DNA from: Ancylostoma caninum | Taxonomy: Eukaryota; Nematoda; Chromadorea; Rhabditida; Ancylostomatidae | Reading direction: 5' to 3' | Length of the DNA stretch: 64,000 nt | Assembly (NCBI GenBank): GCA_037903475.1 | Contig: JBAJFG010000347.1 | Coordinates: 930,001 to 994,000 of the forward strand | Shown here: one piece after another, positions 24,870-36,910 of the stretch | Layout of the letters: the number at the start of each line of letters is the position of its first letter | Position numbering within the stretch: position 1 is the first letter of the stretch | The notes under the pieces: generated by a model | Told to the model about the DNA's origin: nothing | Seen by the model: the letters and a program-made list of their open reading frames with translations, nothing else | The model's database searches: none | Translations under genes and position numbers: made by a program

Positions 24870-27700
24870 CAATAGAGCGCGGAATCGCGTAGGAGCGCGA
24901 AATGCTTCCGCAGGGGGATTTCAGCTGAACTTCGGTGCAATTCTTGCAATACTGAATCGATCTAACGTGCTCGACTTGCACAGATGAAGTGAAACTTAGG
25001 AAATTTACCGTGATTGTTCTCCTGTGGCGAGCAATACAAACTAATTTTACTAATTACTGCGTCTATGACTTATTACTATTACTCTGTGTTACTGTACCGA
25101 TTTACTGTGATGGGAAATTTTTGAAGTAACGCAGGGATCGTAGAGGTGTGGAACATCTCTTCCACAGCTCGAATAATGTGTTAGGTCGTAAACGCCGTTC
25201 CCTTCACGATGCTTCCTGAATAGAAGCCGTCGGCCATTCTGCTGAATTAAGTGCATTAAGTGCGTAGGTGGGATAGTATAGGGATCGGACGAGGATCAAT
25301 CATAAAGAAAAAACATAACTAACCCCCCCCCCCTCCCTTTGCTTTTTCGCTTTGCTCCTCTAAATACGTAGGGGTGGTTTGAAATATCGCACCTGTGCTT
25401 TACCGTGCTTAAAGACATGGTGCATCATGTTGCGGTGAGACCAGGGCCCATTCACCGGCCAGACCATTAATCAGAGTCCGAGAGAAGAAAAGATCAGATG
25501 GTTTTGCTGAGTAGCAAGGTTGAATAACGGCGAAATCGAGAAGCAAATTAAGGATGCAAACCAATATCGAACATATTCATCTACATCGTTTTCAAGAAGA
25601 ATTCCATAGCTTGAGTTTTGGGTGCTGAAAATGAGGACAACTGATCAAGAGGCACTGCAAAAAAAAAAAAACAAAGCGGAATAGTTCATAAAAACTTGTG
25701 AAAGCTTGGATTCACAGAGAGCGTCGAGGGGTGAGCCTGACCAACCTCACAAAGAAAAAGAAGAGTTTTTCGTTGATATCTCAACTTTCAGTTTGGGTTG
25801 CGACTACAATTCAGTGATGAAGGCAGAGAGATGGACATGTAGAATCACCCGGAAACAGTACAAATGCTATGTGACGAGAGTGGAAGACAAATGACATCAT
25901 ACTTACTTGAGGACGCATGCTACCTTAAACATCTATTAACTTTGGTTGCCTAGCTCTAGAGGCAAAAACAGGGTGAATTAGGTGAAATTGGCTGGAAGCA
26001 GGGTTAAGCCTAGAAGCGAAAGTTAACAATATAGATGTCTATGCCTGAGCAAAAAACACTTCGGTGTGTAAGAAATATGAGCGACACTGTACTACTGAAC
26101 GTTGGCAAAGGAGCTTGATGCTTACATTGTCCAATGTGACAGTCATACGCCAAGTGCATGCCGCTGATACACAGCAATTTTATTATTCTAGCCGTCGTAG
26201 TGGCACTTCCTTTATCCTATCTGACAATGCGTTGAGGTTTGTTGACAACACGGTGGACGAGATCCGCCTGGCTATACAACTCTTTCAACTGAAGAGCGGA
26301 ATTGGAAAATAGTAGAATAGGAAACAGGCGACTTCCATTTTTCAAACTATGGATTTGTCCGCAGGATAAGAAAAAAAATGGAATTAGCAGTCAACGCTTC
26401 TTGTTATTACCATGATTATGCCAAACTGTGTGTAGTAGTAGTATAGCATCCTATTGTAGAGCCATTATTCACGTAGAAAGTCAAATAAAAACAAAAATCT
26501 CTAGCCTCAGATGTACTCCAGTCTTAGCCGTCTAAGCAAGACGGCTTTTCATGTGTAGAAGATGCTGTACTTTACGGGTTACTGCAATAACTAATGTGAG
26601 CGCATGCCTAAGCGTGTTGGCGCTCTATTGGTTTTTTTCGAGACAAAAAGCTCAAGCGTACGAGAGAAGTAAGCAGAACGATTGTGTTCAGGAAATGTGA
26701 GAACGTGATTGAGGTGTGGAAACGATGGACAGAGCTCAGCATCATCTGTCATAATCGGGAGACCATGCCAGGAAATCGAGAGAGAGGGAAGTATGAGTGA
26801 GGAGTATGGGAAAGAATGAGAAGAGAGTATGTATAAGAAAGACGGGCACGGATGAACGGAGTGCAGAAGTGATTCTGAGCTTTGTTACAAGATTTCAAAG
26901 GTCTCTTTAGCGCTACCCATTGCTAGAAGCCATAGCTGGTGTTTGTCCATCAATTTTACGACGTTGTAGGCAACGCATTGATGTGATTGTACCTCTGATC
27001 AACTCCATCTTTAAGCTATACGATATCGAGAAATTTCATATCTGCTTTTATTCTCCTTAAAGTTATCAAAGTTCCAGCTGCGTAAACATCATTTTGAGGC
27101 ACCCTGCCGCCATTCAAACGGCCATGTTTATGGTTGCACAAGAGGTGTCGTCATGGTCATCCTAATAAGATTGTAGCCCCTCATGTGTGCTATGTAGTGA
27201 AACGTCATATTTGGCGTTGAGGGATGAGGTGCAAAATTTTCAGTCGTAAAAATAAGGGCAGTGGCGAACGGGACGCAAAAACGACTGTGAAACAATAGAA
27301 GAGATAAAGTGTTGCAGTCGTGACCTTCTCTCAAGTGAGGAAACTATGCAATACGTTGTTTGAGCATGTCTCGGTACACAGATGCCGGAAGTAAAGTACG
27401 CACAAATAAGTGGATTAGACGACATACATGCATAACTAATACATGCACATGTGAGTACAAATATATGACAAGATGCACTTTTACTGGCTTACTTTCCCAC
27501 TCAGGCTCGGCACGAGGTCCTCATTGAGCGAAAACCAAAACGAAGTCCCTTTTGAAAAAACTGTAACTTTTCGTAGCTTACTACTAACTACGAAGCTCTC
27601 ATACGTTCGCTCGCATTCCACTGTAATAATAATCAACCTCTAGAACCGATTATATTTTTCTAGCGGCCCGTTTATGTTGGTCATTTGTATACTCGAAATA
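24870..27700. other. no gene recognised
   Basis: AT-rich with homopolymer runs (C10 near 25325, A12 near 25660). No convincing exon, RNA gene or terminal repeats seen. Confidence 0.6.
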
Positions 27701-27702
27701 TA

Positions 27703-28225
27703 TTAGGTTGTTGCGAAAATAATTGCCGTTTCACGGTATGCTTGAAAGAAACCTTTTTTCTTCCCCAGACCCAACAACTTCAAGGCAACTCGTGCTAGCT
27801 CCTGATAGGGTTTGTTCTGCTCTTTCAGGGGCTTCCTCAATAATCTGGCTAGCTCTTCCCTGGAGTTTTTTTATAGGGTCGCGAAAAATGGTGAGCCGAC
27901 GCGATTTTCGAGTGATGATGTTGTACGAGTTCAAACTCAGCCATTCTGCAGCGGAAGCATTTAGTATAGGTGCTATCACAAATAGTGTCTAAGTTTGCCA
28001 CTCTATGCTTCAGCACTTTGGGAACTTTCGAATACAGTACGGTTTTTCGTGACCTCAACAACATTTTGGCCGAAGAACAGTCAGCAAAGTCAAGTCGAAA
28101 AATGTTCAAATATTTGAAGTAGGGCGGTACAACTTTCAGGGATGGGAGAAAAGAGCTCGGCAATCAAATTCCGATGAGAAGGAAGTTTCGCCAGCCGTGG
28201 AAGAGGAGGTTTGATGGTCAAGATT
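27703..28225 (+). mobile_element. mariner fragment, 5' part
   Basis: A left terminus TTAGGTTGTTGCGAAAATAA follows TA. The N-terminal transposase segment at 27891-27960 reads RRDFRVMMLYEFKLSHSAAE, characteristic of mariner. Frameshifts follow and no right terminus is found; the copy stops where a minus-oriented non-LTR tail begins. Confidence 0.75.
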
Positions 28226-28237
28226 CTTCATTGAAGT

Positions 28238-28340
28238 ATTTATTTATTCATTTGTACCTGGCTGCACCACGCTGATGTAGCGACACAGCCTCAAAAATAC
28301 AATTACAATGCATAAAAGACGTCAAAGCGATGATAATAAG
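28238..28340 (-). mobile_element. 3' tail of a non-LTR retrotransposon
   Basis: Read on the minus strand the sequence ends AAATGAATAAATAAATAC after a short 3' UTR-like stretch, as in the retrotransposon ends at 20.3 and 64.0 kb. No coding part is present, so it is a very short 5' truncation. The far limit is uncertain. Confidence 0.5.
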
Positions 28341-28380
28341 TAACTGCCTGAAAGGCGGAAGAGAGTCAGTACTCTGAACT

Positions 28381-28620
28381 TTCTGCCCGCGGTGGACCCG
28401 CGGTATGAGGTCGATCCGCGGTGGATCCGCGGATGCCCACGATAGATCCGCACATATCCGCGGTGGGGAACCGGTAGTGGCGTCATCTCCGCGGTATGCG
28501 CACACATGCCCGCGGTGGATCCGCACATGCCCGCGGTGCGCCCGCGATAACATTGCATTCCGCGGTGGACCCGCACTTGTCACACGGTGGATCCGCACAT
28601 GCCCACAGTGTAACCGCGGA
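28381..28620 (-). repeat. 21-bp GC-rich minisatellite, copy 1
   Basis: Degenerate units of CGCGGTGGATCCGCACATGCC interspersed with shorter CCGCGGT spacers. The left flank CTCTGAACTTTCTGCCCGCGGT is the complement of the right flank of the array at 30435-30600. Confidence 0.85.
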
Positions 28621-28689
28621 TGAGTTCACCATTTGAATTTGGACATCCGTATCCCGTTCAACTTCATCCGCTTGTTCCTATCACCATCC

Positions 28690-28775
28690 AGTGCCCTTCG
28701 AAACTTGTTTGTTTTACCAACCAGTGCCCTTCGAAACTTGTTTGTTTTACCAACCAGTGCCCTTCGAAACGTTAT
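28690..28775. repeat. 33-bp tandem repeat, 2.6 copies
   Basis: CCAGTGCCCTTCGAAAC followed by TTGTTTGTTTTACCAA repeats; the third unit is truncated. Confidence 0.9.
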
Positions 28776-28915
28776 TTGCTGGTAATACGTTCCCACCTGT
28801 GCCGATAGTGCTCGTCTAACTGGTGCGCTAATAATTTGACTAGGAACTTTTACTGAATTTGATGAAATTTAGCCGCAAAGCTCGAGATCTCTGCGTGTGA
28901 TGATCGGTGGTGGTG

Positions 28916-28987
28916 ATGGATCCCGAGGAAAGAATATCTGTCGACGACGCGTTAACGGATGTGGATTTGTGGTACGATTCTTCCGAG
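28916..28987 (+). CDS. possible first coding exon of the SLC12-like gene (acidic N-terminus)
   Basis: ATG at 28916 opens 24 codons, beginning MDPEERISVDDALTDVD and ending at a GTAAGA donor after 28987; an AATTTAG acceptor lies at 28866-28872. The peptide is acidic, typical of a cytoplasmic N-terminal tail. It lies on the same strand 880 bp upstream of the TM1 exon, so it could be its first exon. The link is positional only: the phases do not join directly (this exon ends in phase 0, which is acceptable), and the rest of a normal N-terminal domain is missing. It may also be a chance open frame. Confidence 0.3.
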
Positions 28988-29863
28988 GTAAGAAAAATAC
29001 TGCCACTTTCCCTTCTTCCTTTCTAGTTCACCAATTCGTCAATGGCCTGCTTATTTTCGAAGTTAAACTATTGAACAAGCTGTTGGAGGTTGGAACATGA
29101 ATGAGTTATGGTGCTTTGAAAATACTCATTTTCTTCTTCGCTTAAGTGAGAGATACCACCTCATCCAACATATTCTACCCAAGGATATCCAGAATACTCG
29201 TATCGCATTGATGCCCACTTACCTGTTATAACTTTCACTTAGCCGTGCTTATAAATTAGTGCTACACAATCTCCACTGAAACGAAAAACAAAAAGATGAG
29301 GAAAATTCATATCTGACTCTGTGCTTCAGTTTCTGAAACAATAGAATCGGCGAGTTCCAAGTGGCCAAGGCGTTCATGGTAACGATGAACATATAATTTA
29401 TTTGTGCAAGAACACGAACATCGGCAGAGCCAAAGTTCTTTATTCTCATCTTCATTTTCTTCGATTTTTTTTTGTTGGACAGAATTTTGAGTGATTCCAT
29501 ATTTAGTTATTTCACTGTTCCATTCAGCAATAAGCTTGTTAGGCGGTGAAAAAGGGAAAGTTGCTATCTTTCATTAGAAACGGCGTCTTTTATTCTCGGT
29601 GTTAGTTTTTCACAAAATCTGAACTGTACTTTATCGAAGTTCATCATTTGGATTTCGATGTGTTTCTTCTTCCATTTGGAATTAAAACTGTGAATTTTGA
29701 ATAGCTTGTATGGCCAGGCGCACAATTTACTATATGTCGTTAATAGAGCAACAAAGAGAATAGAAAGCTGAAGGACGTAAGTATGGGTGCAAAGAGGGCT
29801 CCGTTCAAAATCCTGGCTTGTATCGATTTTTGGTTCTCCAGTATCAGCTTCAAAATTTTTCAG

Positions 29864-30002
29864 GATCTAGACGGCGAAGGGCTGGGCATCACCAGTGACC
29901 ATCAGCATAACTGGAAACACGTGTTCGTACGATGTCTACACCATATGATCGGTGTGATCATCTTCATCCGGATCCAGTGGATAACGGAGCAAGTGGGGCT
30001 AG
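29864..30002 (+). CDS. SLC12 cation-chloride cotransporter (NKCC/NCC-like), single exon covering the first membrane segment
   Basis: A TTTTTCAG acceptor ends at 29863 and a GTAAAT donor starts at 30003; 139 nt are open in one frame (46 codons plus 1 nt). The peptide contains VFVRCLHHMIGVIIFIRI, then WITEQVGLG, which aligns closely with the first transmembrane helix of Na-K-Cl cotransporters (pattern VRC-x5-GV-x2-FIR-x2-WI-x2-Q-x-G-x-G). These proteins are plasma-membrane carriers moving chloride with Na+ and/or K+. The upstream part of the exon is polar, as expected just before TM1. No following SLC12 exon was found in the next kilobases, which are occupied by a minisatellite and a mariner. 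The gene therefore either has very large introns or is a remnant. The exon itself has no defects. Confidence 0.7.
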
Positions 30003-30434
30003 GTAAATTCTCCCTAATTTCTCCCCAATTTCCCCTCCACACCCCATAATTGCTATTTTATGCATTTCTTACCATTTCCATCCAATCTCGCTCATTATGT
30101 GCTGATTAATTTTTTTGTTGTGTTTATCCGCCATGTTTGCCATGTTATCTAATTCTTGCCATCTCAATCCCACCTCGCCTCCGAATTTGCTGATTCGATT
30201 CTCATTCGATTCCTTTTTATTGAAGAGCTTGTTCATGAATTACGGTGCTTTTACATGTCTGTTCCTTACTATTGAAGAGCTTTGAAGAGTCCACGAAATA
30301 GTTATGTAATGTAGTGAAGTGAATAAAGTGAAGCTATAGTTCATTCATATGTTATGGTTCTGTTAATACCCTTTTTACAACTGATACTATGCGTTCGATA
30401 AGGTGGGAAAGGCATGAATTTCATTTGCACGCTG

Positions 30435-30600
30435 TCCGCAGTGGATCCGCACATGCCCGCGGTGGATCCGCACAAGCCCACCGTGGATCCGCACATGCCC
30501 GCGGTGGCGCCGCAGTACATCCGCGGTGGATCCGCACATGCCCGCGGTGGCGAACCGACGCTCCACCTCGGGCGTACCGCGGATACACCGCGGGCAGAAA
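30435..30600 (+). repeat. 21-bp GC-rich minisatellite, copy 2
   Basis: Five to six units of CGCGGTGGATCCGCACATGCC with a few variant units. The period is a multiple of 3, so open frames cross it on both strands (for example AVDPHMP repeats). It ends GGGCAGAAAGTTCAGAG. Confidence 0.88.
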
Positions 30601-30619
30601 GTTCAGAGTAAAGTTAGTA

Positions 30620-31859
30620 TTAGGTGCGTGCAAAAGTTCCGGGGCAGTTTCGCTTAATTTTTTGAAACGCCATAAGTCGGCTCATAGTCAACAGTTTTGA
30701 TCAAATCAAAAAGCATTGGCACCAGTGCAATGTTGCCAACGCTGCACATAAAGGTTTCTCCAGAAGCCTTGAATTTGACAGGTTCACACGTGAAAGAGCG
30801 GCATACATCGTTTCTGAGTAGGGTCTGTTCATTGAAAGTTTTACAGCGGATGAGACGATTTAGAAGCTTGAAAGGTGGATATTTTGCTGGGGACAGGTCC
30901 TGAGATTATATGGAACACGTGAGAATTTCAAAGCCCGAATGGTCCATTTTTTACACTGTTGACACTGTAACATGCTGATATCCGTAATCCCGCAGCAGCA
31001 GCGGACCACATATGCTTGCCTGGATTGGCCTTATATTTGAGGGTTTTCCCATGATTGTTCTCGACAAAAGAGCGTATTACTCAACAATAATGGTGCATCT
31101 GTTTTGAAAAAAAATTCATTGCGGATTACTCAAGTTGCTGACCAGAAAAGGACAAAAATTTTTCTAAAGGTGTAGCGATGGTTTGTCCCCTTCATGGGTA
31201 GGTCGCTGGTATCTAGATCCTGAAACGACCTTTATCTATTAACGTACATGACCCACACTGCATCACCAATAAGAATCCGTTCAAGAAACAGCTTGCTAGA
31301 AAATCATTAGATCAGATATATGCAGTGGTCCAGGTGGCGACAGTAGTGTTCTTCGCTCAGCTCACACTTAATCCGTTTACTCATCTTTTTCTTCTTACCG
31401 ATTTTCTTCACGTGACGGGACATATTTGGGTAATAACCTCGCAAAATCCTGCACACCTTACACGGTCTGATTCAACGTAGCCTTTTCCATCGCCTCTTTG
31501 GGGATCAAGTTACTGACTAGCTGGTGGAGCATTTTCCATGCTCTCCTTTCCGTCTAGATTTCACAAGAGTCCACGAATCCCTGGCATTTTGGAGAAGATA
31601 CCTTGCACGAAAGAAACATCCGAATTTGAATTCATAAAGCAAAACTCCACAAATTTGCTGACTGTACCTAACAATAGTATTATGGCTAAAATGTAGCAAC
31701 GCTGTCATCTAGATCCGAGCCAAAACTGTTGTAGGTAGCAGAGGTTTCAGGCTACCAGTATATATGAAAAAGGCTACAAGATATTGAAAACGAAACAAGT
31801 AGAACAACATCAAACGATGAAATACCACCAACTGCCCCAGAACTTTTGCACACATCTAA
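30620..31859 (-). mobile_element. mariner transposon, complete ends, decayed transposase on the minus strand
   Basis: The termini TTAGGTGCGTGCAAAAGTTC and TTAGATGTGTGCAAAAGTTC (right end, complemented) continue into GGGGCAGTT and are flanked by TA at 30618-30619 and 31860-31861. The minus frame near 31690-31517 includes ICGVLLYEFKFGC, the mariner N-terminus. 1240 bp. Frameshifts and stops elsewhere. Confidence 0.85.
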
Positions 31860-31861
31860 TA

Positions 31862-33040
31862 CAATGCATATACAATAAATCAATGAGCATAACTACTCAG
31901 ATACTTGTCCACCTGCCTCTTATATTGTTTTAGTAAATATGGCAGGATGAATTCCTTGGAGAATCTTAGAAAAGTCGACCCAGCTCTCGGTGTAGAAAAG
32001 CTGGATCGTGAGCTGCTTTTCGCTATGGAAAAATCTATTTTAAATGGGCCTTCAAGCCTCATTATGGCTCATTTGGATTTCTGGTTGAACGCAGTAGTCC
32101 TATACTCTGGAATCGGTTGCACATAAGATTTGTAGGCCAGTAAAAGATGATCAGCTGAACCTGTAGACAAAGATTCAAAAATATTGTGTAAAGATCCTTG
32201 CTGCAACGTTACAGTGTTCATTGGAGTAAAGTCCTGCTGTTTCTCAAGTGTGCTTTTTTGCTGCAGAAAATCGCAGGGAATTCAGATAGGTTTAGCTTTG
32301 TTTTTTCTGTGAAAGTTCGCGGGGACCAACTCAGCCATTCTCCACGTTTTTCGAAGCTTTTCGGGAGGAAGAACGATGGTTGAGTGGTCTACACTGAGGT
32401 CTTCGGCTAGCATTTCCGTTGTCAAGCCTTCGCCTACTCTAAGACAGCCTAAGTTTCCTGGTGCATGAGAATTGACTGTCGACTTCTTCTTATTTCATCC
32501 GTAAAGCTTGTACCTTACAAATAAGAGTCATATCTCAACTAGGCTTTGCTAATGGTTCCTTCGCCAGAAGATTCGCTTTGATCACAAAATGACTGTGCTG
32601 CATTCCAATCTTTCCGAACTGGTACTGTCGTGCCCCAGGGTCCTCGTCGGTTCAGTTTCTCAGGATGAACCTCGAGCACGACTGGCCACGTCGGTGGAGG
32701 ATGCGCTTCCTGGATCCTAATGGTGGCCTACCCCTACAGACGTACCCGGCCGTATCCCATGGTAGTGCTCCCACTTCCGTCTATCTCACCAGGTCCCTAC
32801 GCTGAGCCCCCAACCCTGATCCGCCCCTTGGTAGACTTGTTGGTGAGCTTGTTGGTGATGCAATACATAAATACATATGCAACAACACGAGCGCAGTGGA
32901 TGGTGTTTATGATGCGCGAAATCACACAATATCAATACACGACTCAATAAATGGTACAGCGATAGGGTATTAGGGTCAACTCAAACATGGTAGTTGGTAG
33001 ATGGTGTGCACGATGGCCAAGGTGTTGGTCAACCTGTGGG
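31862..33040. other. no gene recognised
   Basis: Short frames only. The stretch 32625-32760 is GC-rich and shares GGATGCGCTTCCTGGA with 36520-36536, suggesting a dispersed repeat. Confidence 0.5.
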
Positions 33041-33047
33041 AGGAACT

Positions 33048-33389
33048 GCGACTCCAGATGTTATGATGGTGTTCAACGAACGCGAGTTACGTCCGACAAG
33101 AAACACGATACGAGAGCACAAGTGAAGCCCGACCGTCCGGCGTGACCGCAAGGGCGCGACTCAATTCGAAAATCAGTCGTAGTCCGCACGCGGCACTGCG
33201 TGGGAACTACCGTGTGCCAATGTGCACGGCCGGACCCGGCCAGGGGGCAGAGTCGCGCTCGGCGCGACATGCGTGGCATATTGACGACAAATTGGATGCG
33301 CTTTTCAACACCACTTTTGTTGAATGGAAGAAGTGGGTTATTTTCATAAGAAAACCGACTCCAGATGGTATGATGGTGTTCAACGAACG
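33048..33389. repeat. 34-bp direct repeats flanking a 273-bp GC-rich segment
   Basis: CGACTCCAGATGKTATGATG plus GTGTTCAACGAACG occurs at about 33049-33082 and 33356-33389 with one mismatch. The enclosed segment is strikingly GC-rich for the region. Confidence 0.8.
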
Positions 33390-33578
33390 AACCATTGATT
33401 TTTAACAAGAACGAAAGTCGCGGAAAAGCTGCGTTCATCATGCACCAAGCTAATGGCTTTTTCGCGAAAGGCAGTGTGTCACCTTTAGGATCGCTTTCGA
33501 GATTCTCACGCTGTTTTGTGAGTACAGGGACGAGGCTGATACGGTCTCTAGCGACCGAGAAATGGGTACACAGTGGGT

Positions 33579-33800
33579 AGGGATGAGTGGGAGTCAATTC
33601 GAAAATTTTAAAATCAAAACTCGGAAGTTGGAAGCCCCAAAATACACTGGAATTTCGGAAGTGCCGGAAGTCGGATATACGCAGGATTCAATACGTGCAT
33701 CATGAATGTGATCGGGTCAGAGCTGATGTAAACAGTTTATGTGTCAGACAAGCTGGCGTTCATTTCGACAACGCTATCTAATTATTCTCATGAATAGTGG
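33579..33800. mobile_element. left-end fragment of the same hAT family
   Basis: TAGGGATGAGTGGGAGTCAA starts a stretch that follows the 37697 element through the CGGAAGT-rich subterminal repeats and on to the CATGAATA region. No matching right end was found. Confidence 0.6.
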
Positions 33801-34705
33801 TATAATTCTAGAATTCAAGAATAAAAAGGAGGGCTCGCTGAGTCTATTGCACTGAATTTGAATGATCCGAACCTCATTGCTTTATCCACACATGTGTGCT
33901 GTTGCCTCGATCATGTTCCCGACGGGTTAATGAAGAAGTATGAGGTGCGAAAGAAATTCTCCACTCACGTGGGTGAATGCAATCTATCATGGTTTGGATC
34001 GTGTCTACTACTATGATTTTTGACGTCTATAGCCTATGACGGATGGTGTTGAGATCAGTTTGCACTGGTTTTTTCACTTAATCTTGTTTTCAATTCACAG
34101 CCATTTTACTCCCATACTACTGGGAAAGACATCAATGATCGGCAACTGATGTACTACACATAGACGTAGCACTTCCTATGGTCGTCGACCGTAGATGGAT
34201 AGAAAGTGCTTGCTAGTGGCAACCAATGAAAATCGCGATCGTGTTTATAAGCAGAATTCAGGCTGAGAAACAAGCAAATTACAAGACGACGCCAACTGAT
34301 AGTGCGCATGTCTACCGTCATAAAATCGCGGATACTCTCGGCAAGACAACCGGGGATTTCCTTGATGCTTTGAACACGATCGTCTCACCTGCGCCCTAGT
34401 CTTCGTCAGCAGCACGTTTCGGCCTCATCACACAGTCGCGCGCACGCATTGAGTACAAATTATTCTTATATGTTGAAGTTGAACTGCTCATAATCTCTAG
34501 CTTGACGATTTAGTCGGGCTAGGAATTGGGTAGCATCTCTCAACATAATAGAGAGATTGAAATTGAATACAAATTTAATTCAGTGGCGATGTTCACATCA
34601 AACTCTGGATTCCAGTAATTAGCAACTGAATCCAGTAATTAGCACTCATGCGAAGAATTGTGTGTATTTCTGGGAAAATGAGGAAAACAACTTTGCTATG
34701 GACCT

Positions 34706-34801
34706 TACAAGTGAATTTACAAAATTGAGCAGCCGACGAGGAATGTAGATTGCTACAAGTGAATTTACAGAATTGAGCAGCCGACGAGGAATGTAGATTG
34801 A
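34706..34801. repeat. 48-bp tandem duplication
   Basis: TACAAGTGAATTTACARAAT plus TGAGCAGCCGACGAGGAATGTAGATTG (given in parts) occurs twice; a smaller duplication (CCAGTAATTAGCA) precedes it at 34610-34640. Confidence 0.88.
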
Positions 34802-35218
34802 TAATAAAAGATTGATAAGGGATTGTGGCTGCATGTGTGCTTCGAAATTGGTTGGACACGAACAGTGAAGAGTTGTAGCTTATATACTGGCGGTTTCCAT
34901 GGGCAGACGTGATTTGTGGCTTGTAGAACAAGCATGTCTGGCTGGAAAGTACTTCGAAGTTGTCACCTTTGTAGGAATACAATAAGCGAAGTGCATACCA
35001 GTCATCAGAAAATTGCTCTATGAAAGCTGTCAACATATTTTTCGTTCATGTTCAGATCCCAGCAGATATCGTAGTGTTCTGGCATACAGGTCTTTACGTG
35101 GTTCACTCAACTATGGTGCGTTCTAACGTTCCGACACAATCTCTTTATCGAAAGCCTGGAAGTGGCGTTATTTTGTTTGGGATTTGAACCGTTCATCATT
35201 TGACACACTTCTGCCTAA

Positions 35219-35221
35219 TAT

Positions 35222-35252
<31 letters not shown>

Positions 35253-35290
35253 TGAATACACTCAAGGGGCGAAGCCAGAATAAGGCGTGA
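35219..35290 (-). mobile_element. 3' tail of a non-LTR retrotransposon with (AAAT)n repeat
   Basis: A (TTTA)n tract of about 35 nt at 35219-35253 is followed by a short sequence that on the minus strand resembles the GGCTTCG/GGCTTGCG pre-tail region of the 64-kb element. It could be just a microsatellite with chance similarity. Confidence 0.4.
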
Positions 35291-36368
35291 TGCATTAAGA
35301 AATAGAGAAAGATAAATGAAGATGGAAAAAGGTGAAAAAAAGATGAAAGAAGAGAAGAGGACTTTCCGAAGAAAAATGTTTGCAATGACGATAACTAGTT
35401 TAAGCAGAAAAAAAACTTTTTTTGTACGCAGACTAGATCCCTTCCAACGTTGCGAAGATTTTTTTTGGAGAAGCTGCATAAGCATGAGTACCCTGAGACT
35501 ACAACCAAACCTTGGGAATACATAGTCATGCAGAAAATCCATCTAATTGCTGTCACAACATTCTAAATCCACAAGAAGCCAGTCGTTCCAATAATAAGGC
35601 GAAGTGGGTATTCAAAGTTTTGCCACCCCAACCATTATCTTTACAAGCACATGTACAGCCCGATCATAGAAATGGAAACAAGTGCATACGTACAACTACA
35701 GCTGTATGACCATACATGAAATAGAAACAGGTGTATATCTCAAACCCTATATGTACTAATATGGAGGGATGGTACGGCTATTTCCTAGATAGCGTACTGT
35801 TATTTGTAGTCTGCAGTGGTCCTGGGTTGGCGTTCTGGAAAAGAAGGGCAGTGGCCCACCAACACTGCTAGTCCATTAGCGTACGAGAGGACTCCGGGCA
35901 CCAGCGTGGTGCGCCGCCAACTTCAGCCAGAAAACACCACACTATGTATATTGACATCAGCCCAAGCTCACCATATGCTATCCTCAGCTATAAGACGCAA
36001 TGCCAACCTTCGGCTTCACGTTTTTCTGACGGGACAGATGTCCGCATCGATGTGTACTCATGGCTGACATGTAGGCGTTAACCTGCACAGTAGGTGGCGG
36101 TCGGTTTATACAGTAAATCTGCAGGTCGTACAAAGATACGAAGGACAAGAGGTCATTGGTGACAGCCAAATGCTCGTTTCGGTTGTTGATGCTTGGATTT
36201 CTTAAGAAATTCGAAAGGCTTCCGTGGTCTTTCTTGCCGTGATCTCCGAAACGTGCACAAGTATTGTCTTTGTGTTCGTCATGTCGATGCCTGTCCAGAG
36301 CCAACATTAAAGGCAGCGTCCCACCTCAAGATCGTTTTTGAGATCCCAACATTAAAAGAATCTCCAGG

Positions 36369-36668
36369 AGCTGGTGATCCCAACGGTATACGTGATCCTA
36401 TGCAAGACTGCTGAAAGAGTCCATTTTCGAGCCCCAATCTTCAAGGAGCCCCATAGAAAGTTCCCATACTGTTAGGGAGTTGATGAGGAACTCTTACAAG
36501 GAATTTGAATTTCCTCAGGAGATGCGCTTCCTGGAGTGAATTACTCGAGAAGTTTATTAGCCCCGCCCTCGGCTAAGCCCAAAGGCTCCTTAAAAATTAA
36601 AAAAAATCGTAAAAAAATCGTGGGGTTTTTCAGCAGTCTTGAATGGTATCATGTATACCTTTGTGATC
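36369..36668. repeat. inverted repeat, ~55-bp arms
   Basis: GAGCTGGTGATCCCAACGGT... at 36369 and the complement of 36614-36668 (GAGCTGTTGATCACAAAGGT...) share about 80% by eye, ending CAAGACTGCTGAAA. It lies just downstream (in minus orientation) of the Penelope-like fragment. Confidence 0.6.
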
Positions 36669-36910
36669 AACAGCTCGTAACAGTTGTACCATATGGGTAG
36701 GCGACGCATTGGGTATACACTATTTATTGTATAACCTGTTTCGAGCCAATTGCTCCCTGATGTTATCAGTAGGTGTGTTAACCAAGAGCGCATCATTATG
36801 CGACTGTGCTCTTGCAAGGCAACATCGTATTTCTGCGCTGACATCATCTGAGATAGCTGGAAGAATTCCCAAAGTTCCCAAAGCTTCCATGAAGTGTTAT
36901 GCTTTGTGAA

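Noticed and set aside
27849..28163. 104-codon minus-strand frame
   Set aside because: Antisense to the mariner N-terminal region, which is recognisable on the plus strand.
28248..28623. Overlapping open frames of 70-116 codons over the minisatellite on both strands
   Set aside because: The repeat period is 21 bp, so any stop-free unit gives an open frame on several frames; no splice sites or homology.
28630..28780. Regular repeats considered as a CRISPR-like array
   Set aside because: Only 2.6 adjacent 33-bp units without spacers; eukaryotic context.
30389..30700. 103-codon plus-strand frame with AVDPHMP repeats
   Set aside because: Same minisatellite effect as the 28.4-kb array, running into mariner sequence.
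33073..33597. 174-codon minus-strand frame
   Set aside because: Open because of the GC-rich segment and running across both 34-bp direct repeats; no recognisable domain.
36590..36847. 85-codon minus-strand frame after the Penelope-like RT, considered as GIY-YIG domain
   Set aside because: No GIY/YIG motif could be read; it overlaps one arm of an inverted repeat.
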